Below, piece after piece: positions 30,686-41,448 of a stretch of DNA of 64,000 bases. The translations under genes and the position numbers were made by a program. Source of the stretch: Peltaster fructicola (taxonomy: Eukaryota; Ascomycota; Dothideomycetes); the NCBI GenBank assembly GCA_001592805.2, contig CP051141.1, positions 3,348,001 through 3,412,000 on the forward strand, written 5' to 3'. The notes beneath the pieces were generated by a model. It was not told where the DNA came from, made no database searches, and was given only the letters and a program-made list of their open reading frames with translations. Position 1 is the stretch's first letter; each line of letters starts with the position of its first letter.

Positions 30686-32797
30686 CTAGCATCGTTCGAA
30701 TACCCGATAGAGACCTTTTAGATCTGCTACCTCCATCGTGCCTTTCAGCAGTGCCGTGGTGACGATCAGACGAGACTTGAAGCTCGGAAAGAACAGATTC
30801 TCGACGGCACGGCGTAAGTCCACTCTTCTCTGATGTAGATCAGACTGCTCATCGACGACATCGATAGCAGGCAGTGACTCGGGCACATAGAAGCCCGCAA
30901 GCTCACGTAAGAAGCCTTCAAAGCACTTCTTCTCATCAGTCCAGTCAACATATGGGCCTAAGCGTAGTAGGAACATTGGTAGCTTGGCGATACACGGTGT
31001 GTATCCCTTGAGCATCAACGGGACTGCTTGCAGCTGACCATCTTCTGATATGTTCAGCGAGAAGTACTCTGACAACATCGCACGTCGCTCGACCAGGTGT
31101 GCAGCAACCTTCCCAGCCACATGAGACCAATCAAAGTCGACGTCTGGGTCGACTTCTTGCAATTGCTCGACTCCGACCTCGAGTAGTCGCATGAGATCGA
31201 GTGGTGGATCGAAACATATGGTACCGAGATTGCCAAAGTCCGTCAAGCCTAGTTGATAGAAGTACTCTGCGCAGTACAAGCCGTAGTCCACAAGGTAGAG
31301 CTTCACGCCTCCCTGCACTGCAGCAATGCGCTTTGAGTCGTCTACAATACCTACAAATGTGTGATTAGCGATCGTCTCTGATAATTCGTCGTGTGCCGCA
31401 TTCAGCACATCCATTCGCAACTCCTTCACCGTTGCCAGGCGACACACGAACGGAGCTCGGTCGGTGGTCTCATACTGCATGTCCATCTCTTGTGTGTCCT
31501 GACGCAGGGTGCTTGGCGTTATGTTGTCAAAAAGAGCGGTGATCTTCTGTGATTTGGCGTCAGTCCGCACGAGATTGTTCTCATACGGCTTCTTCGTGGC
31601 GCTAATACGTGGTGTTGCGGATTGGGTATCGCCCTCGGGTATGGTATTCGATCTCGATATAGACCCAAGTCTGCCACTATTGCCCAGACTCTGTACGTTG
31701 AATGCTCGACTGGTGTCAACCATGCCCAGCTGTGCGCGGATGGAGTCACAGATCAGCTCCGTAATCTCTTCTTCGTTGAGGAAATTGACCTCCTTCTTCG
31801 TCGGATGCACATTGACATCGACTCTAGCTGGATCGATCTCCAGACTTAGGTAAACGAACGGCTTGCCACCCTTTGGCAAGAACGTGGTGTATGTCTGTTC
31901 GACAGCCTTCTTGATGATCGACGAATCGACAGCTCGATGATTGATGAATAGGAGAAATGTCGACTTCTTGCCATTGTAGTTGACACTAGTGACGAGTCCA
32001 TCAGCCTTGATGCCGAAGTGCTCATCCTCGATATGTAAGTCCAGCAGCTCGTTTGCAATTGTACTGGTATAGACATTGCGAATCCTGTCCTTCGTGGTGG
32101 CGTTAGCTGGCACAACGATACTGGCACCAGCATCGCCATGCTTCTTGCAGGAGAAAGCCACAGCCTCACAGTGAATGGCGTACTTGCCGACCATCTCTGC
32201 AATCTTCGCATACTCTTCGCTCGGTGACCGAAAGGCTTGTCGTCTTGCGGTCATGTTGTAGAACAGATCCTCGACCTGTATCTGCGTACCTTGTCTACCA
32301 GCACATGGCCTAGGCTCTTCACTCTGACCGGCTTTGGGTGCAGCGAGCTGTCCACCAGCATAGCAGGCCTTCCATGCACAATCCGAATCTCTGGTCTTGG
32401 TCGTGACAGTGAGGTGAGCGATATGTGATATACTAGCAAGTGCTTCACCACGGAACCCATATGTCTGCATTGCCATGAGATCCTCGAAGTCCTTCAGCTT
32501 GGAAGTGGTGAATCGTTCACATAGTATAGACAAGTCCTCCCTGTTTATGCCGCAGCCATTGTCAGTGATCTGTAAGAGTTTCAGACCGCCATCTTTGACC
32601 AGGATCTCAATATTGGTAGCTCCTGCATCGACGGCATTCTCAATCAGCTCCTTGAGAGCGTGCACAGGTGCGACGATGATCTCGCCGGCGGCAATCTTGT
32701 TGACCACATCTTCATGGAGTGCGGTTATGCGTCGAGGCAGCTCTGTGCCATCAGCTTTGCGCTTGATCCCACGGGGTGGTGTTATGGCTAGATCCAT
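30686..32797 (-). CDS. MLH1: Mlh1 DNA mismatch repair protein
   Basis: 703 aa from ATG 32797 (MDLAITPPRG), single exon. The GHKL ATPase motifs are intact: ELIENAVDAGATNIEI (motif I), ITDNGCGI (II) and TYGFRGEALASISH (III). A transducer domain includes HPTKKEVNFLNEEEI, and the C-terminal dimerisation domain ends exactly in FERC, the conserved Mlh1 tail that helps bind metal in the Pms1 endonuclease site. Mlh1 pairs with Pms1, Mlh2 or Mlh3 and acts after MutS in mismatch repair and meiotic crossing-over. The frame is open upstream of 32797 but without an ATG. Confidence 0.96.
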   Translation of the reverse strand: MDLAITPPRGIKRKADGTELPRRITALHEDVVNKIAAGEIIVAPVHALKELIENAVDAGATNIEILVKDGGLKLLQITDNGCGINREDLSILCERFTTSKLKDFEDLMAMQTYGFRGEALASISHIAHLTVTTKTRDSDCAWKACYAGGQLAAPKAGQSEEPRPCAGRQGTQIQVEDLFYNMTARRQAFRSPSEEYAKIAEMVGKYAIHCEAVAFSCKKHGDAGASIVVPANATTKDRIRNVYTSTIANELLDLHIEDEHFGIKADGLVTSVNYNGKKSTFLLFINHRAVDSSIIKKAVEQTYTTFLPKGGKPFVYLSLEIDPARVDVNVHPTKKEVNFLNEEEITELICDSIRAQLGMVDTSRAFNVQSLGNSGRLGSISRSNTIPEGDTQSATPRISATKKPYENNLVRTDAKSQKITALFDNITPSTLRQDTQEMDMQYETTDRAPFVCRLATVKELRMDVLNAAHDELSETIANHTFVGIVDDSKRIAAVQGGVKLYLVDYGLYCAEYFYQLGLTDFGNLGTICFDPPLDLMRLLEVGVEQLQEVDPDVDFDWSHVAGKVAAHLVERRAMLSEYFSLNISEDGQLQAVPLMLKGYTPCIAKLPMFLLRLGPYVDWTDEKKCFEGFLRELAGFYVPESLPAIDVVDEQSDLHQRRVDLRRAVENLFFPSFKSRLIVTTALLKGTMEVADLKGLYRVFERC

Positions 32798-33220
32798 AGA
32801 TGTCTCCTGTAGGTGCAGGGAATCAGTGGCTTGGAGTGACCGGTGTAGATGTCTCGGCTGGATTGAGGCTTTCTTGGCGCAGCAGGCAGGCGTCAACTCA
32901 CACGGAGGTCACGAACATCTCGTCGCGACAACAACGTAACCTACTGAGGTGGCGTGCACATTGGCCAGCCCTGATTGTCCCCAGGACAACGATATGTGCT
33001 AGAATGCACTCAATCAGCCCACGCACCATGGCACAATGTTGCCAAGACTTGTCCTTGCCCTTGCGAGTTTATGCTCAAGGTTTGGATCCCATGAGCAAGC
33101 CACCTCGTACACCAGCCGCCTCCCTGTGAGGAGGAGGTACAGTATAAGTGATGGACCAGACTGTACTTTGATGCATCGCACGTGAGACGACCATCTCCGA
33201 TAGTTGCTTTGACGCTCACA
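32798..33220. other. Intergenic, divergent promoters
   Basis: This 423-bp gap lies between MLH1 and the unrecognised gene, which are transcribed away from each other. No RNA gene or repeat is seen. Confidence 0.4.
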
Positions 33221-34635
33221 ATGGGCGCCGCTCCTTCAAGTCTCGCACCCTACGGTGCCCAGATCGCGCTGATCAACACTGATGTACAGCACATCTGCGA
33301 GCATATTGAATAAGGATTATCACTGACTGTCTGTAGCTGGCCTGTGTCCGACAGTCGCCCTTCGCGAGTGGAAGTGGTCCTACGTCCCAGAACATTACAG
33401 CTTCTATTACAGCACCGCTTGCTGGAGGATCTGGTCAGCAAGTCTACTTCTCGGATCTCGCTGGGTCTCTCACGATCCCAGATGATCTGGTGCAACTGGC
33501 ACAGGGAGTGGACACTTCATACTATCAGATCAGCTATACAGCGACGTTCGACACAACGAACGAGCCTGACGCTCGTGCCCTGTCCCAAAGTGCCTGGGAA
33601 GTCTCTGGCTCTGTGTGGAAGCCGTCCAGCGATCCTAACGTGCCCATCCCTGCAGATAGCAGCGTGTATATGCCCCTAGGACCTGTTATCTTGGGTGCGA
33701 AGGGCACCGTTACAGATTTTCGTCTGGCGAATCTCACCTATGCCTTCAATTTCGCGAACTCGCTCAAGCAGTCTACTTCCTCTCCTTTCATAGTGGTATA
33801 GCTTGTCCTCCGACATGGCAGTCTGAGATGCTGACCTGAGAACAGACTTGTGGTCGTACCCAGATCCTCGGAGATAACTACGCTCGCTACATCATTGCAT
33901 CTACAGCTGTAGACGACTCTCCAGTGTCGACTACACCGCTAGCTCCGGCAAACGGTATACCAGGCTCGTTCCCTCCTACAGGCTACCGTGAAAAGTCGAT
34001 GAACGCGAATCTGAACATCAGCTGCTCGGGTCTAGTAGGTTTTTTGTGCTCGCTGAGGAACTCGCAGCTGATCATTGCAGATAACAGGGAACAACTACAC
34101 CTTTACTGTCACTGGCACCGGCCCTGCTGTCAGCTCCACTGGAACAGCATTTCAGCTGCACAATTGGAAACATGTATTCACCTACGGTTCGCGTCTGTGG
34201 GGTCTTTTCATGACCCGTGGGATTCACAGCCTCGTCATTGATACTGGCAAGCAGGCTAATGGACAAGACCTATCACCCGCACTCGGTCTCAATCTAGACA
34301 ATGCATCTCCATCTCAGATTGACATTGCCCGTCAGTTCGTCCCTTCGGATCCAGGCACGACCAGTCCTCTGTCTTCCGGAATATTCGCTAACGTCACGGA
34401 TTACGACCATGACAATGCCACCTTTCCGCTCCCACCTACAGGCGACTTAACTCTGGGTCCGATTACTACTGGTGATGCCTACAAGGTCATAAGTGCATCT
34501 GTATCCAATCTCCAAGGGAATCTTCACATATACAGTTTTGAACGAAGTGTAGACCTTGGCAGGTTCGGTGTACAGTGCACAGTAAGAGCCAACGCACTCT
34601 TCAGGTCAAGCATCACTCGTTTGTCTTCATTGTGA
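33221..34635 (+). CDS. Unrecognised four-exon protein, beta-rich
   Basis: Exons 33221-33283, 33337-33795, 33846-34034 and 34081-34635 give 421 aa. All three introns (53, 50 and 46 nt) are GT-AG and keep frame; the first has a CTGAC branch site. Short beta-prone segments dominate (YYQISYTATFD, GNNYTFTVTGTGPAV, LHIYSFERSVDLG). Several Asn-x-Ser/Thr sequons occur (QNITAS, ANLTYA, LNISCS, FANVTD, DNATFP), yet the N-terminus (MGAAPSSLAPYG) is not a clear signal peptide and no membrane helix is seen. I do not recognise the family. An upstream exon with a signal peptide is possible. Confidence 0.7.
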
Positions 34636-34826
34636 GCTCCTACTGACTTCGTCTAGAGCAGGAATATCTGCATAAGTCACACGGAAGTGACGATATGGCT
34701 CGAAGTGGCTATGGACGATGTACTGACATTGCATTCAAGGTAGCAGGCGGCGCTGCATGACTGCTTCATTTGGTATCACATCACTCGAACGTACTCAATA
34801 TACATATTGTCAGGCCCAAAAGGATG

Positions 34827-37337
34827 TCATCGCCTATCTTGTAGCTCGACATTGGTAGTGTCGACAGAAGGTCTTGTCTCTGGCTCAGCAGGCTCAGGCT
34901 CAGGAAGTCTCAGCCTGCCGCCAGAATATCTTCCAAGCTTCGTGCTTAACCAGCTTGCAACACTTCTCATTACTTGCCACAGCTGTTCCTGTCTATCCCT
35001 TAGACTTGAGTCCTCTCGGACGTGCTCGTGCGCTTCGGCCTGGAACTGATACTTCAGGCAGTCCTTCACTGTGACAAGGCCGGTAAGGCGTCCTCTATGC
35101 TCAACCAGTATCACACGTGGTCCCAACTTCTTGAATAGCTCCATGACAGTCTCCAAAGGCAGTCGAGGATGCACTGCCAGCGGCGTGGGATCAACGAATC
35201 GTGAAAGATCCACCCCCGTTGCTAATGACGTCTCCGCCATGTCGTCGAACGAGACTGCAGGGATTAGTGCAGACGGTGTAAGCGGCGGTCGTGACTCGTC
35301 CTGTGATACGAAGAAGCATTTGGCATTGGGTGACACCGACTGTTCCCGTTTGGCTCGGTCAAGACCATACTGCAGCTCCGTGCGTCCAATGTAGCCCACG
35401 AGAATGCGATCTTCGATATCCTCTACCACTGGATAGCCTTGAAACTTGTTCTTCGCCAGGATTACCTCGACTTGCGCCAACGTAAGGCCTGTGGCAGGAA
35501 GATACGTGGCATTTGTGGTCATCGTCTGACTGACAGGTACTCCAAAAGTGTGATCCTCCTTGCTGTCCAAGCATGGGAAGCCGTTGAACCAAATCATGCG
35601 GTCAGCGATACCACCTTTGCCTAAGCGCTCGGAGACAGCTTTTGTCACACCAACCACGATCATCGTAGGCAGGATGTATGTCAAAGCTCCCGTGAGCTCA
35701 AACATGATGACCACAACACTCACGTAGATGTGCATGATCCCACTCAGGGCAGCACCAGCGCCGAGGAAGGCGTATGTACCCGGGGTGATGCATGGCTCAC
35801 CTGGAGTGCACATGCTGAAGAACGCCGCATCAGGGAAGCGTTCGTGGAGAGCCTGCACCATGATGCCGACCATACGTCCAAATGAAGCTCCTATAGCCAT
35901 AGATGGAACAAAAATACCAGCTGGTACCTTACAGCCGTATGATATGATGACGAGAAACGTCCGCAAGGCTGTAGCGACTAGCAGGGTCAAGACAATAGAT
36001 GTGCGGTTAGCAGCATCGCAGACCTCATCGTAGTCATGCCCTCCCTCACACTCGTGGAAGAGGATCTCCATGCTCTCTGTCATGTCGATGCGTAGAAACA
36101 TGTTAGGGTAGCATAGTATCGCTGTGCAAAATGCCAGAATCGTGGCCTCCAGGATGGGATATTTGCTGAGATATCGCTTGCGGAAGGCCTGAGCTCTAAG
36201 ATTCCACTTCATGACCAGGGCGCCATATAGTCCGCCGAATATGCCAAGAATCACATAGAAGATGACCTCGAAAAAGTGCCAACTGCGATCATACTTGACA
36301 GTGAACATAACAAGCTGACCAGTTCTGAAGGGATTCATAGCAGCAAGCACTGCGGTGGCGACAAGTGCGCAGAAGTAGGATCGCCACATGGTCTTCAGAG
36401 GAAAGTAATTGCTCATCTCCTCCAGACTGAATAGCACGCCGCCAATAGGACTGCCAAAAGCCACTGCCACGCCAGCAGCAGCGCAAGCGGACAGTATCTC
36501 TCTAGTCTTGGCCGCATTCCTCCTGTACTTTTCGAACAATCTGCTGATGACATTGCCAGTGCAGACTGCGTAGTGTACGCTGGGTCCTTCTTTGCCGACG
36601 CTGAGACCCGAAGCTATTGCCAGTGGTAACCCGATTGACTTGACGAGCAAAGTCCAGAACCCGAGGAAGCCTTTCATGACGAATCCAGCAATTATACATT
36701 TGATTTCGCTGATTCCCGATCCAGCAGCATATGGAGCGAAGCTCTTCACCAGTCTTGCTGACGTGTATGCGAACAGGGTCGAGAAGGCAATGTACAGCAG
36801 ATAATTGATCGGCCAAAAGCCGCTCCATGTATGCCACTCTTCGCAGCCATCCTCTGCGCCCCAGCAGCAGAACGACTCGTTCAGGTAGAATGCCGTTGTA
36901 CAGTATCCCAGCTTGACGTCTGACAGCCATTCTGTAACGATATTGAGGAACGCAGCATTGAGACCAATAGCTGCGCCGATCAGCGAGACCACGATCCAGC
37001 CTTGACCGGCATCATATGCCTCTTCAAGCTTTCGTGTCCATCTGCGTCGACCACGTAGGTCAGAAGATCCTGCACGCTCTTGTCTACGAGCCTTGCGACG
37101 TTGTTGTTCTCGTGCGGCATCCTGAACCCAATCTATCGTTGTAAAGTCCTCATATCGCTTGATCTCATCTATTTCTTCTGCAGCGACCTGGTCTGCTGCG
37201 GAAGCCGTGTGCTGTTCTCCATCCTCTAGGACCGACTGGCCTGATGGCCTTCGAGTGAGGTTCTGGATCCGCGAGGAGATTGAGCTGGCGTAGCTCGTCT
37301 GGCGTGGCAGTTGCGGTGGTGCTTCTCGTCGGTTCAT
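34827..37337 (-). CDS. CLC-type chloride/proton exchanger with CBS pair
   Basis: 836 aa, single exon. The CLC selectivity motifs are present: GSGISEIK, GKEGPSVH (with the gating Glu) and GIFVPSMAIGASFGR. The 'proton glutamate' of exchangers is present in SWHFFEVIFYVILG, so it is probably a 2Cl-/H+ antiporter and not a channel. About 10-12 membrane helices span residues 120-590, and two CBS domains follow (around 620-680 and 735-790). Related yeast Gef1 acts in Golgi, endosome and vacuole acidification and copper loading. The N-terminus is charged and cytosolic. It lies head-to-head with DPB3 across 236 bp. Confidence 0.92.
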   Translation of the reverse strand: MNRREAPPQLPRQTSYASSISSRIQNLTRRPSGQSVLEDGEQHTASAADQVAAEEIDEIKRYEDFTTIDWVQDAAREQQRRKARRQERAGSSDLRGRRRWTRKLEEAYDAGQGWIVVSLIGAAIGLNAAFLNIVTEWLSDVKLGYCTTAFYLNESFCCWGAEDGCEEWHTWSGFWPINYLLYIAFSTLFAYTSARLVKSFAPYAAGSGISEIKCIIAGFVMKGFLGFWTLLVKSIGLPLAIASGLSVGKEGPSVHYAVCTGNVISRLFEKYRRNAAKTREILSACAAAGVAVAFGSPIGGVLFSLEEMSNYFPLKTMWRSYFCALVATAVLAAMNPFRTGQLVMFTVKYDRSWHFFEVIFYVILGIFGGLYGALVMKWNLRAQAFRKRYLSKYPILEATILAFCTAILCYPNMFLRIDMTESMEILFHECEGGHDYDEVCDAANRTSIVLTLLVATALRTFLVIISYGCKVPAGIFVPSMAIGASFGRMVGIMVQALHERFPDAAFFSMCTPGEPCITPGTYAFLGAGAALSGIMHIYVSVVVIMFELTGALTYILPTMIVVGVTKAVSERLGKGGIADRMIWFNGFPCLDSKEDHTFGVPVSQTMTTNATYLPATGLTLAQVEVILAKNKFQGYPVVEDIEDRILVGYIGRTELQYGLDRAKREQSVSPNAKCFFVSQDESRPPLTPSALIPAVSFDDMAETSLATGVDLSRFVDPTPLAVHPRLPLETVMELFKKLGPRVILVEHRGRLTGLVTVKDCLKYQFQAEAHEHVREDSSLRDRQEQLWQVMRSVASWLSTKLGRYSGGRLRLPEPEPAEPETRPSVDTTNVELQDRR

Positions 37338-37573
37338 CGCAGGCGGATGTTGTATGTGTCAAACGAATCGACTGCGCCCATCATGATACTCATTGAGCAT
37401 TCCCTGAACAGCAGAGTCGATCTATGATCGGAAGTGCTTGCGTGTTGCGATTGAGCTGTAGCCTGTTGAACGTCACGTCCTCCACTCGAGACACGCTGAA
37501 CGGCACGCGACTTGACCTCACTCCTTCCACCTTCGTTGTTTTCACGAATCCTCGACATACTTTGCGATACACA

Positions 37574-38256
37574 ATGCCATACAACACTGCGCCTATTGAG
37601 AGGAGAAAGGAGGTCACAGGCACGGTGAACTTGCCCCGTTCGTACAGCTTGCAATGCTGCTCACACCAGCTAATACGATGCAGTGGCTCGTGTGAAGAAG
37701 ATTATAGCACAAGATGATGATATTCACCAGTGCTCTGCAAACGCAGCATTCGTGATTACTGCAGCCACGGAGATGTTTCTGCAGCATCTCGTTGAACAGT
37801 CCTACAATGTCGCCAAGTCAGAACACAAACCAAGACGAAACATTCAGTACCGCGACATCGGTAGGTCTGCCATGCAATTATGCCTGATGAGTATTGACAG
37901 TCCCAGCGCATGCTGTCGCACGTGTTGAGAACCTCGAATTCCTCGCCGATGTCGTGCCAAAGACGACCACATACAAGCAATTCAAGCAGAAGCAAGCAAA
38001 GAACCCTGCTCCCGCAGCTAATGGCCAAATGACTTTAGACGGTGCTCTTGATCACTCTTTACAAGACCAAGAAGCTTCTGAACCTATGGATGTTGACGAG
38101 TCAGACGTACAACCTGAGGACCAGTCCATGGCCATAGAGGAGAGCCTTCTCGGCTCGACAGAACGCCTTGGGACGGCCACTGATATCGAGCGACCCTCAG
38201 ACATCGTACGAAAAGAACTACAGCTCAACCCGGATGAGAAGCCAGTCATAGAGTGA
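37574..38256 (+). CDS. DPB3: DNA polymerase epsilon histone-fold subunit Dpb3-like
   Basis: Exons 37574-37637, 37684-37861 and 37902-38256 give 198 aa. Splicing joins TGTVNLPL to ARVKKIIAQDDDIHQCSANA, the start of an H2A-like histone fold that continues AAFVITAATEMFLQHLVEQS and ENLEFLADVVPKTTTYKQF. The tail is acidic and Gln/Asp-rich. Dpb3 pairs with Dpb4 on the polymerase epsilon holoenzyme and helps pass parental histones to the leading strand; the same fold occurs in the CHRAC remodeller. Introns are 46 and 40 nt. Confidence 0.88.
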
Positions 38257-38615
38257 TCGCTTCAACACGCAAACGTCGAGTGACAAGGCACAGCAGTCAG
38301 ATATCCAACGCTACAGCTGGTTTATGGCGGTAGAACGAGGTCGCGCACATGCACTACTCTGGCCGATATGCTTTTACAAGTAGAAGAGGCGACTACTCGA
38401 TCAACTTGTCCCTGAAAGCGTCAAGGCTCCAATGGTCTCTGCTAGTGTTCAGAGGCCACTTTAACAGCACACGAAGGCCAACCAGCTCGGGTCCATATGA
38501 TACAGCATGGTCACTGAGACAGGATCCAGCAAGCTCGTCTGCATCAAGCAGTGATAAAGCAGCCGCATCAGCATGTGCGGAACACTGTGCGAGGATCTAG
38601 ATACATATCATAAGG
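38257..38615. other. Intergenic between convergent DPB3 and ESF1
   Basis: The 359-bp gap between two convergent genes holds their 3' flanks. No other feature is seen. Confidence 0.4.
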
Positions 38616-40622
38616 CTATCTGGCAGCGGATCCGCCCTTCAGCCTTGCAACTAGACTATTTAGCTCGTTATCCTTCGCTTTCTTGCCGCCAGCATGACTG
38701 CTGCCCTTCATCTTCTTGCCAGTATGACCTTGTCCATCATCTTCCAGGTTCTTCCGTTTCTTGCGACCCTCCTCAAGCAAAGCCTTCATACCTTGCGTGC
38801 CCTTAAACTTCGGATTTGTCGGATCAATGGCATATTCATGACTGTCAAAGAGCTGCTTGAATCGGGGATCTTCAGTCTCCAGCTGGAAGTCATCCTTTAC
38901 AACCTCCTCTGCTTTCTTCTTGCCCTTCTTTCGTGCAAGCTTCTCAGCCTTCTCAATCTCCTTCATATCGAAGTGTTGAACAGTTTTGCCGTCATCTTCC
39001 GCCATGAGCAGCTCAAGTTCAGCTCGTCTTGAAGCAGCAGCCTCCTGCTCAGCCGCTTTGATCTCACGCTTCTTGTCCTTTTCAGCTTTTCGAGCCTTCT
39101 TCTCAGCTATGGCAGCTGCAGCAGGGTCGTTGAAGAAGGGATCATTGAAGCCGTCATCGGCGTTGTCGTCCTGTTCGACAGTCTCTTCTTGCTCAATTGT
39201 CTTTGAAGACTTCATCTTGTCCTTTCGTTTCTGTCTCCGATCGCGCTCCTTGCGAATGTAACGTTCTTTTGTACTTTCTGCATCTTGTGGCTCGTTCTCG
39301 AAAACCTTGTCGCCGTTCGACTTGCTGCTCAGTCCAGCCGAGAAGGTGATCTGCATGTCGCCAACTGGCTCGTCTCGAAACTTCGATCTCGTAGGCTCGT
39401 CCGGCAAACCCAGTGCAGCACGCATCTTAGCTTTCGCAGCTTCCTTCTTTGACAGCTTTCTGACCTCCGCAGACGACTTCCTAGAAGTCACACTATCGGC
39501 ATCAGATGAGTCGCTGCCAATGTATGCTTTCAGATCCTCCTCGTCCATGCCCGCTCGAGAGAAAGCTCGCTTCTGTATTTCCTTCCGCGTAGTGTCATCG
39601 TCGTCCCAGGTCAGGCGCACTTTCGAATGCGTAAGAGCCTCAGTCTTGAAGTCATTTGGCTTGTAGCCATCTGGTAGATGCTCGCACTCATCTCGTGCTT
39701 CTTCATCGAAGCTTGTGTCGTCTGGGATGAATCTTAGGTCGAAGAAATTGGCAGTTGTGAGATACTCTCGTCCGTCCATGTTGTCGTACAGTGCCTTACC
39801 TGTTGCTTCATTATCACAGGTAACCACAGCATAGTAGTATCGCAATCGTTCCAGCTGATATTGTCGCAGCTTTGCTGTGTCGAACTCTTCGCCATCCTTC
39901 GCTTGCTCTCGAATCAACCTCTTCCTGATACGCTCGTCCTCGTCGCTATCTTCCTCGGAGTCATCACCTTCATCGACGGCTTTACTATTGCCGGCAAAGA
40001 TCTCTCGTGGTGGTCCCTCTAGCTCTTCTTTCTCCATGCGCTCTTTTCCGAACTCGCTGGGGTATATCTTAGTGCTGACAACCTTTCCGCCATTCGGTGC
40101 GAAACTTTGTGCGACAGCCATGATATCTGCAGCGCGTACGTTGTCCCAATCGAGGTTGACCACCGCTATTCGTTTGGAGACTTCTCCCATAGGCACATCT
40201 TCAGTCTGCTCGTTGCCGGCCGTCCCTTCTGCCAGATCTTCCTCGACATCACTGTCTTCATCCGACGTGCTTTCCTCTTCTGACGACGAGCCCGAGAAGC
40301 CCTCTCTCATAGGATCTCGATCTACATCTTCCTTGAGCGACTCTGACCGCTCTGAGTCCTGTTCTTCGTCGCTGTTGCTGTCAGGTGCAGCCTCCTTCTT
40401 GGATGCCTTCTCTTCCTCCAGTCGGAATCGTCTCTGTATATCCTTCTTCTCGCCATTGTTCTTCACTTTCCGTCCATACCGATCGACGCTCGCTTTCTTC
40501 TGGAAGCCATCGTCTGTAAAAAGTCGCTTGAATCGTGGGTCCACAGCAGTCTGTGCCTGCTTTCGACTCGGCAGACGGTAGCGGGGGTCTGTCGCGAGAG
40601 CTCGGAATCGCTCGTCTGCCAT
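38616..40622 (-). CDS. ESF1: Esf1 18S rRNA processing factor
   Basis: 668 aa, single exon. The N-terminus MADERFRALATDPRYRLPSR and the repeat-like DPRFKRLFTDDGF are typical. Long acidic Ser/Glu stretches and the NUC153 motif near the C-terminus (DPRFKQLFDSHEYAIDPTNP) complete the family layout. A central RNA-binding-like region includes IAVVNLDWDNVRAADI. Esf1 is a nucleolar protein needed for early 18S rRNA processing. It is head-to-head with POP5 across 195 bp. Confidence 0.93.
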   Translation of the reverse strand: MADERFRALATDPRYRLPSRKQAQTAVDPRFKRLFTDDGFQKKASVDRYGRKVKNNGEKKDIQRRFRLEEEKASKKEAAPDSNSDEEQDSERSESLKEDVDRDPMREGFSGSSSEEESTSDEDSDVEEDLAEGTAGNEQTEDVPMGEVSKRIAVVNLDWDNVRAADIMAVAQSFAPNGGKVVSTKIYPSEFGKERMEKEELEGPPREIFAGNSKAVDEGDDSEEDSDEDERIRKRLIREQAKDGEEFDTAKLRQYQLERLRYYYAVVTCDNEATGKALYDNMDGREYLTTANFFDLRFIPDDTSFDEEARDECEHLPDGYKPNDFKTEALTHSKVRLTWDDDDTTRKEIQKRAFSRAGMDEEDLKAYIGSDSSDADSVTSRKSSAEVRKLSKKEAAKAKMRAALGLPDEPTRSKFRDEPVGDMQITFSAGLSSKSNGDKVFENEPQDAESTKERYIRKERDRRQKRKDKMKSSKTIEQEETVEQDDNADDGFNDPFFNDPAAAAIAEKKARKAEKDKKREIKAAEQEAAASRRAELELLMAEDDGKTVQHFDMKEIEKAEKLARKKGKKKAEEVVKDDFQLETEDPRFKQLFDSHEYAIDPTNPKFKGTQGMKALLEEGRKKRKNLEDDGQGHTGKKMKGSSHAGGKKAKDNELNSLVARLKGGSAAR

Positions 40623-40817
40623 GCTGGGGGGTGTGTATGTGCTGGATGTCGCATGAGCGAGCAGCTAGGAATATTTAATTTTTGCCCAGCTTCACCGCCC
40701 AGCTACACGATGAAGTGAATGTCCTCCAGAACAACCCTCCTCCTCTACAGCCAAAAAAGACATCGAACGCCGTCATGTGGAAGGTCTGTCAGACAACACG
40801 CATTGCTAGAAGAGATC

Positions 40818-41396
40818 ATGGTACGCATCAAGCATCGTTATCTACTCATAAATATCCTCTACCCGGAGGACAATCCTTCAAATCAAGCATTGGCACTTTC
40901 GACTGATCTACCATGGTCAGTAAGGATGCGTCGACCGACTTCTGACAATATCAACGCAAGAGTGTTGATCAACGCCATCCGCAAAGGTCTAGAAGAACTA
41001 TTCGGCGACTATGGCTCGGGCATGATCGCTGGAAGTCTCGTTGGTGAGTCTTCTCATCTCTTGTAAAGTTCTATCCTAACATCGCAAGTGAAATACTTCT
41101 CAGCAGCTACAAGTACAGCAATCATTCGTGTGGCTCGAGCACATTATCGTATGCTATGGACAGCACTGTCATTCATGACGGCCCTTGCGGGCGGCCAGCC
41201 ATGTGTGATCCAAGTTGTGAGAGTCTCTGGCACGATCAAGAAATCCGAAGAAGAGGCCATTCGTCGTGCACGCCTAGCCATCTTACGTGCGGATGTTGCT
41301 CCTGGGCGCAGCGATCCCGCAGAACAACCTCCAACACTGACCGACATGGCCGGTATCATCGATAATGATGATGACGACGATGACGAGAATGATTGA
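40818..41396 (+). CDS. POP5: RNase P / RNase MRP subunit Pop5
   Basis: Exons 40818-41043 and 41089-41396 give 177 aa. The protein starts MVRIKHRYLLINILYPED and continues INAIRKGLEELFGDYGSGMI; after the junction it reads KYFSAATSTAIIRVARAHYR and VRVSGTIKKSEEEAIRRAR, all family hallmarks. The C-terminus is acidic (Asp-rich). Pop5 is a conserved protein subunit of both RNase P (tRNA 5' maturation) and RNase MRP (pre-rRNA cleavage). The 45-nt intron has GTGAGT donor and a CTAAC branch site. The frame is open upstream, but ATG 40818 gives the family start. Confidence 0.94.
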
Positions 41397-41448
41397 GCAG
41401 TCGACTGAACGATGGTCATCTTCAAAGCATCTATCGAGCAGCGACAGC

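Noticed and set aside
32798-32896. An upstream extension of MLH1 by 33 codons
   Set aside because: It has no ATG, and the family start is met at 32797.
39877-40581. A 234-codon open frame on the plus strand opposite ESF1
   Set aside because: It is the Ser/Leu-rich mirror of the acidic Glu/Asp/Ser-rich ESF1 coding sequence and has no domain of its own.
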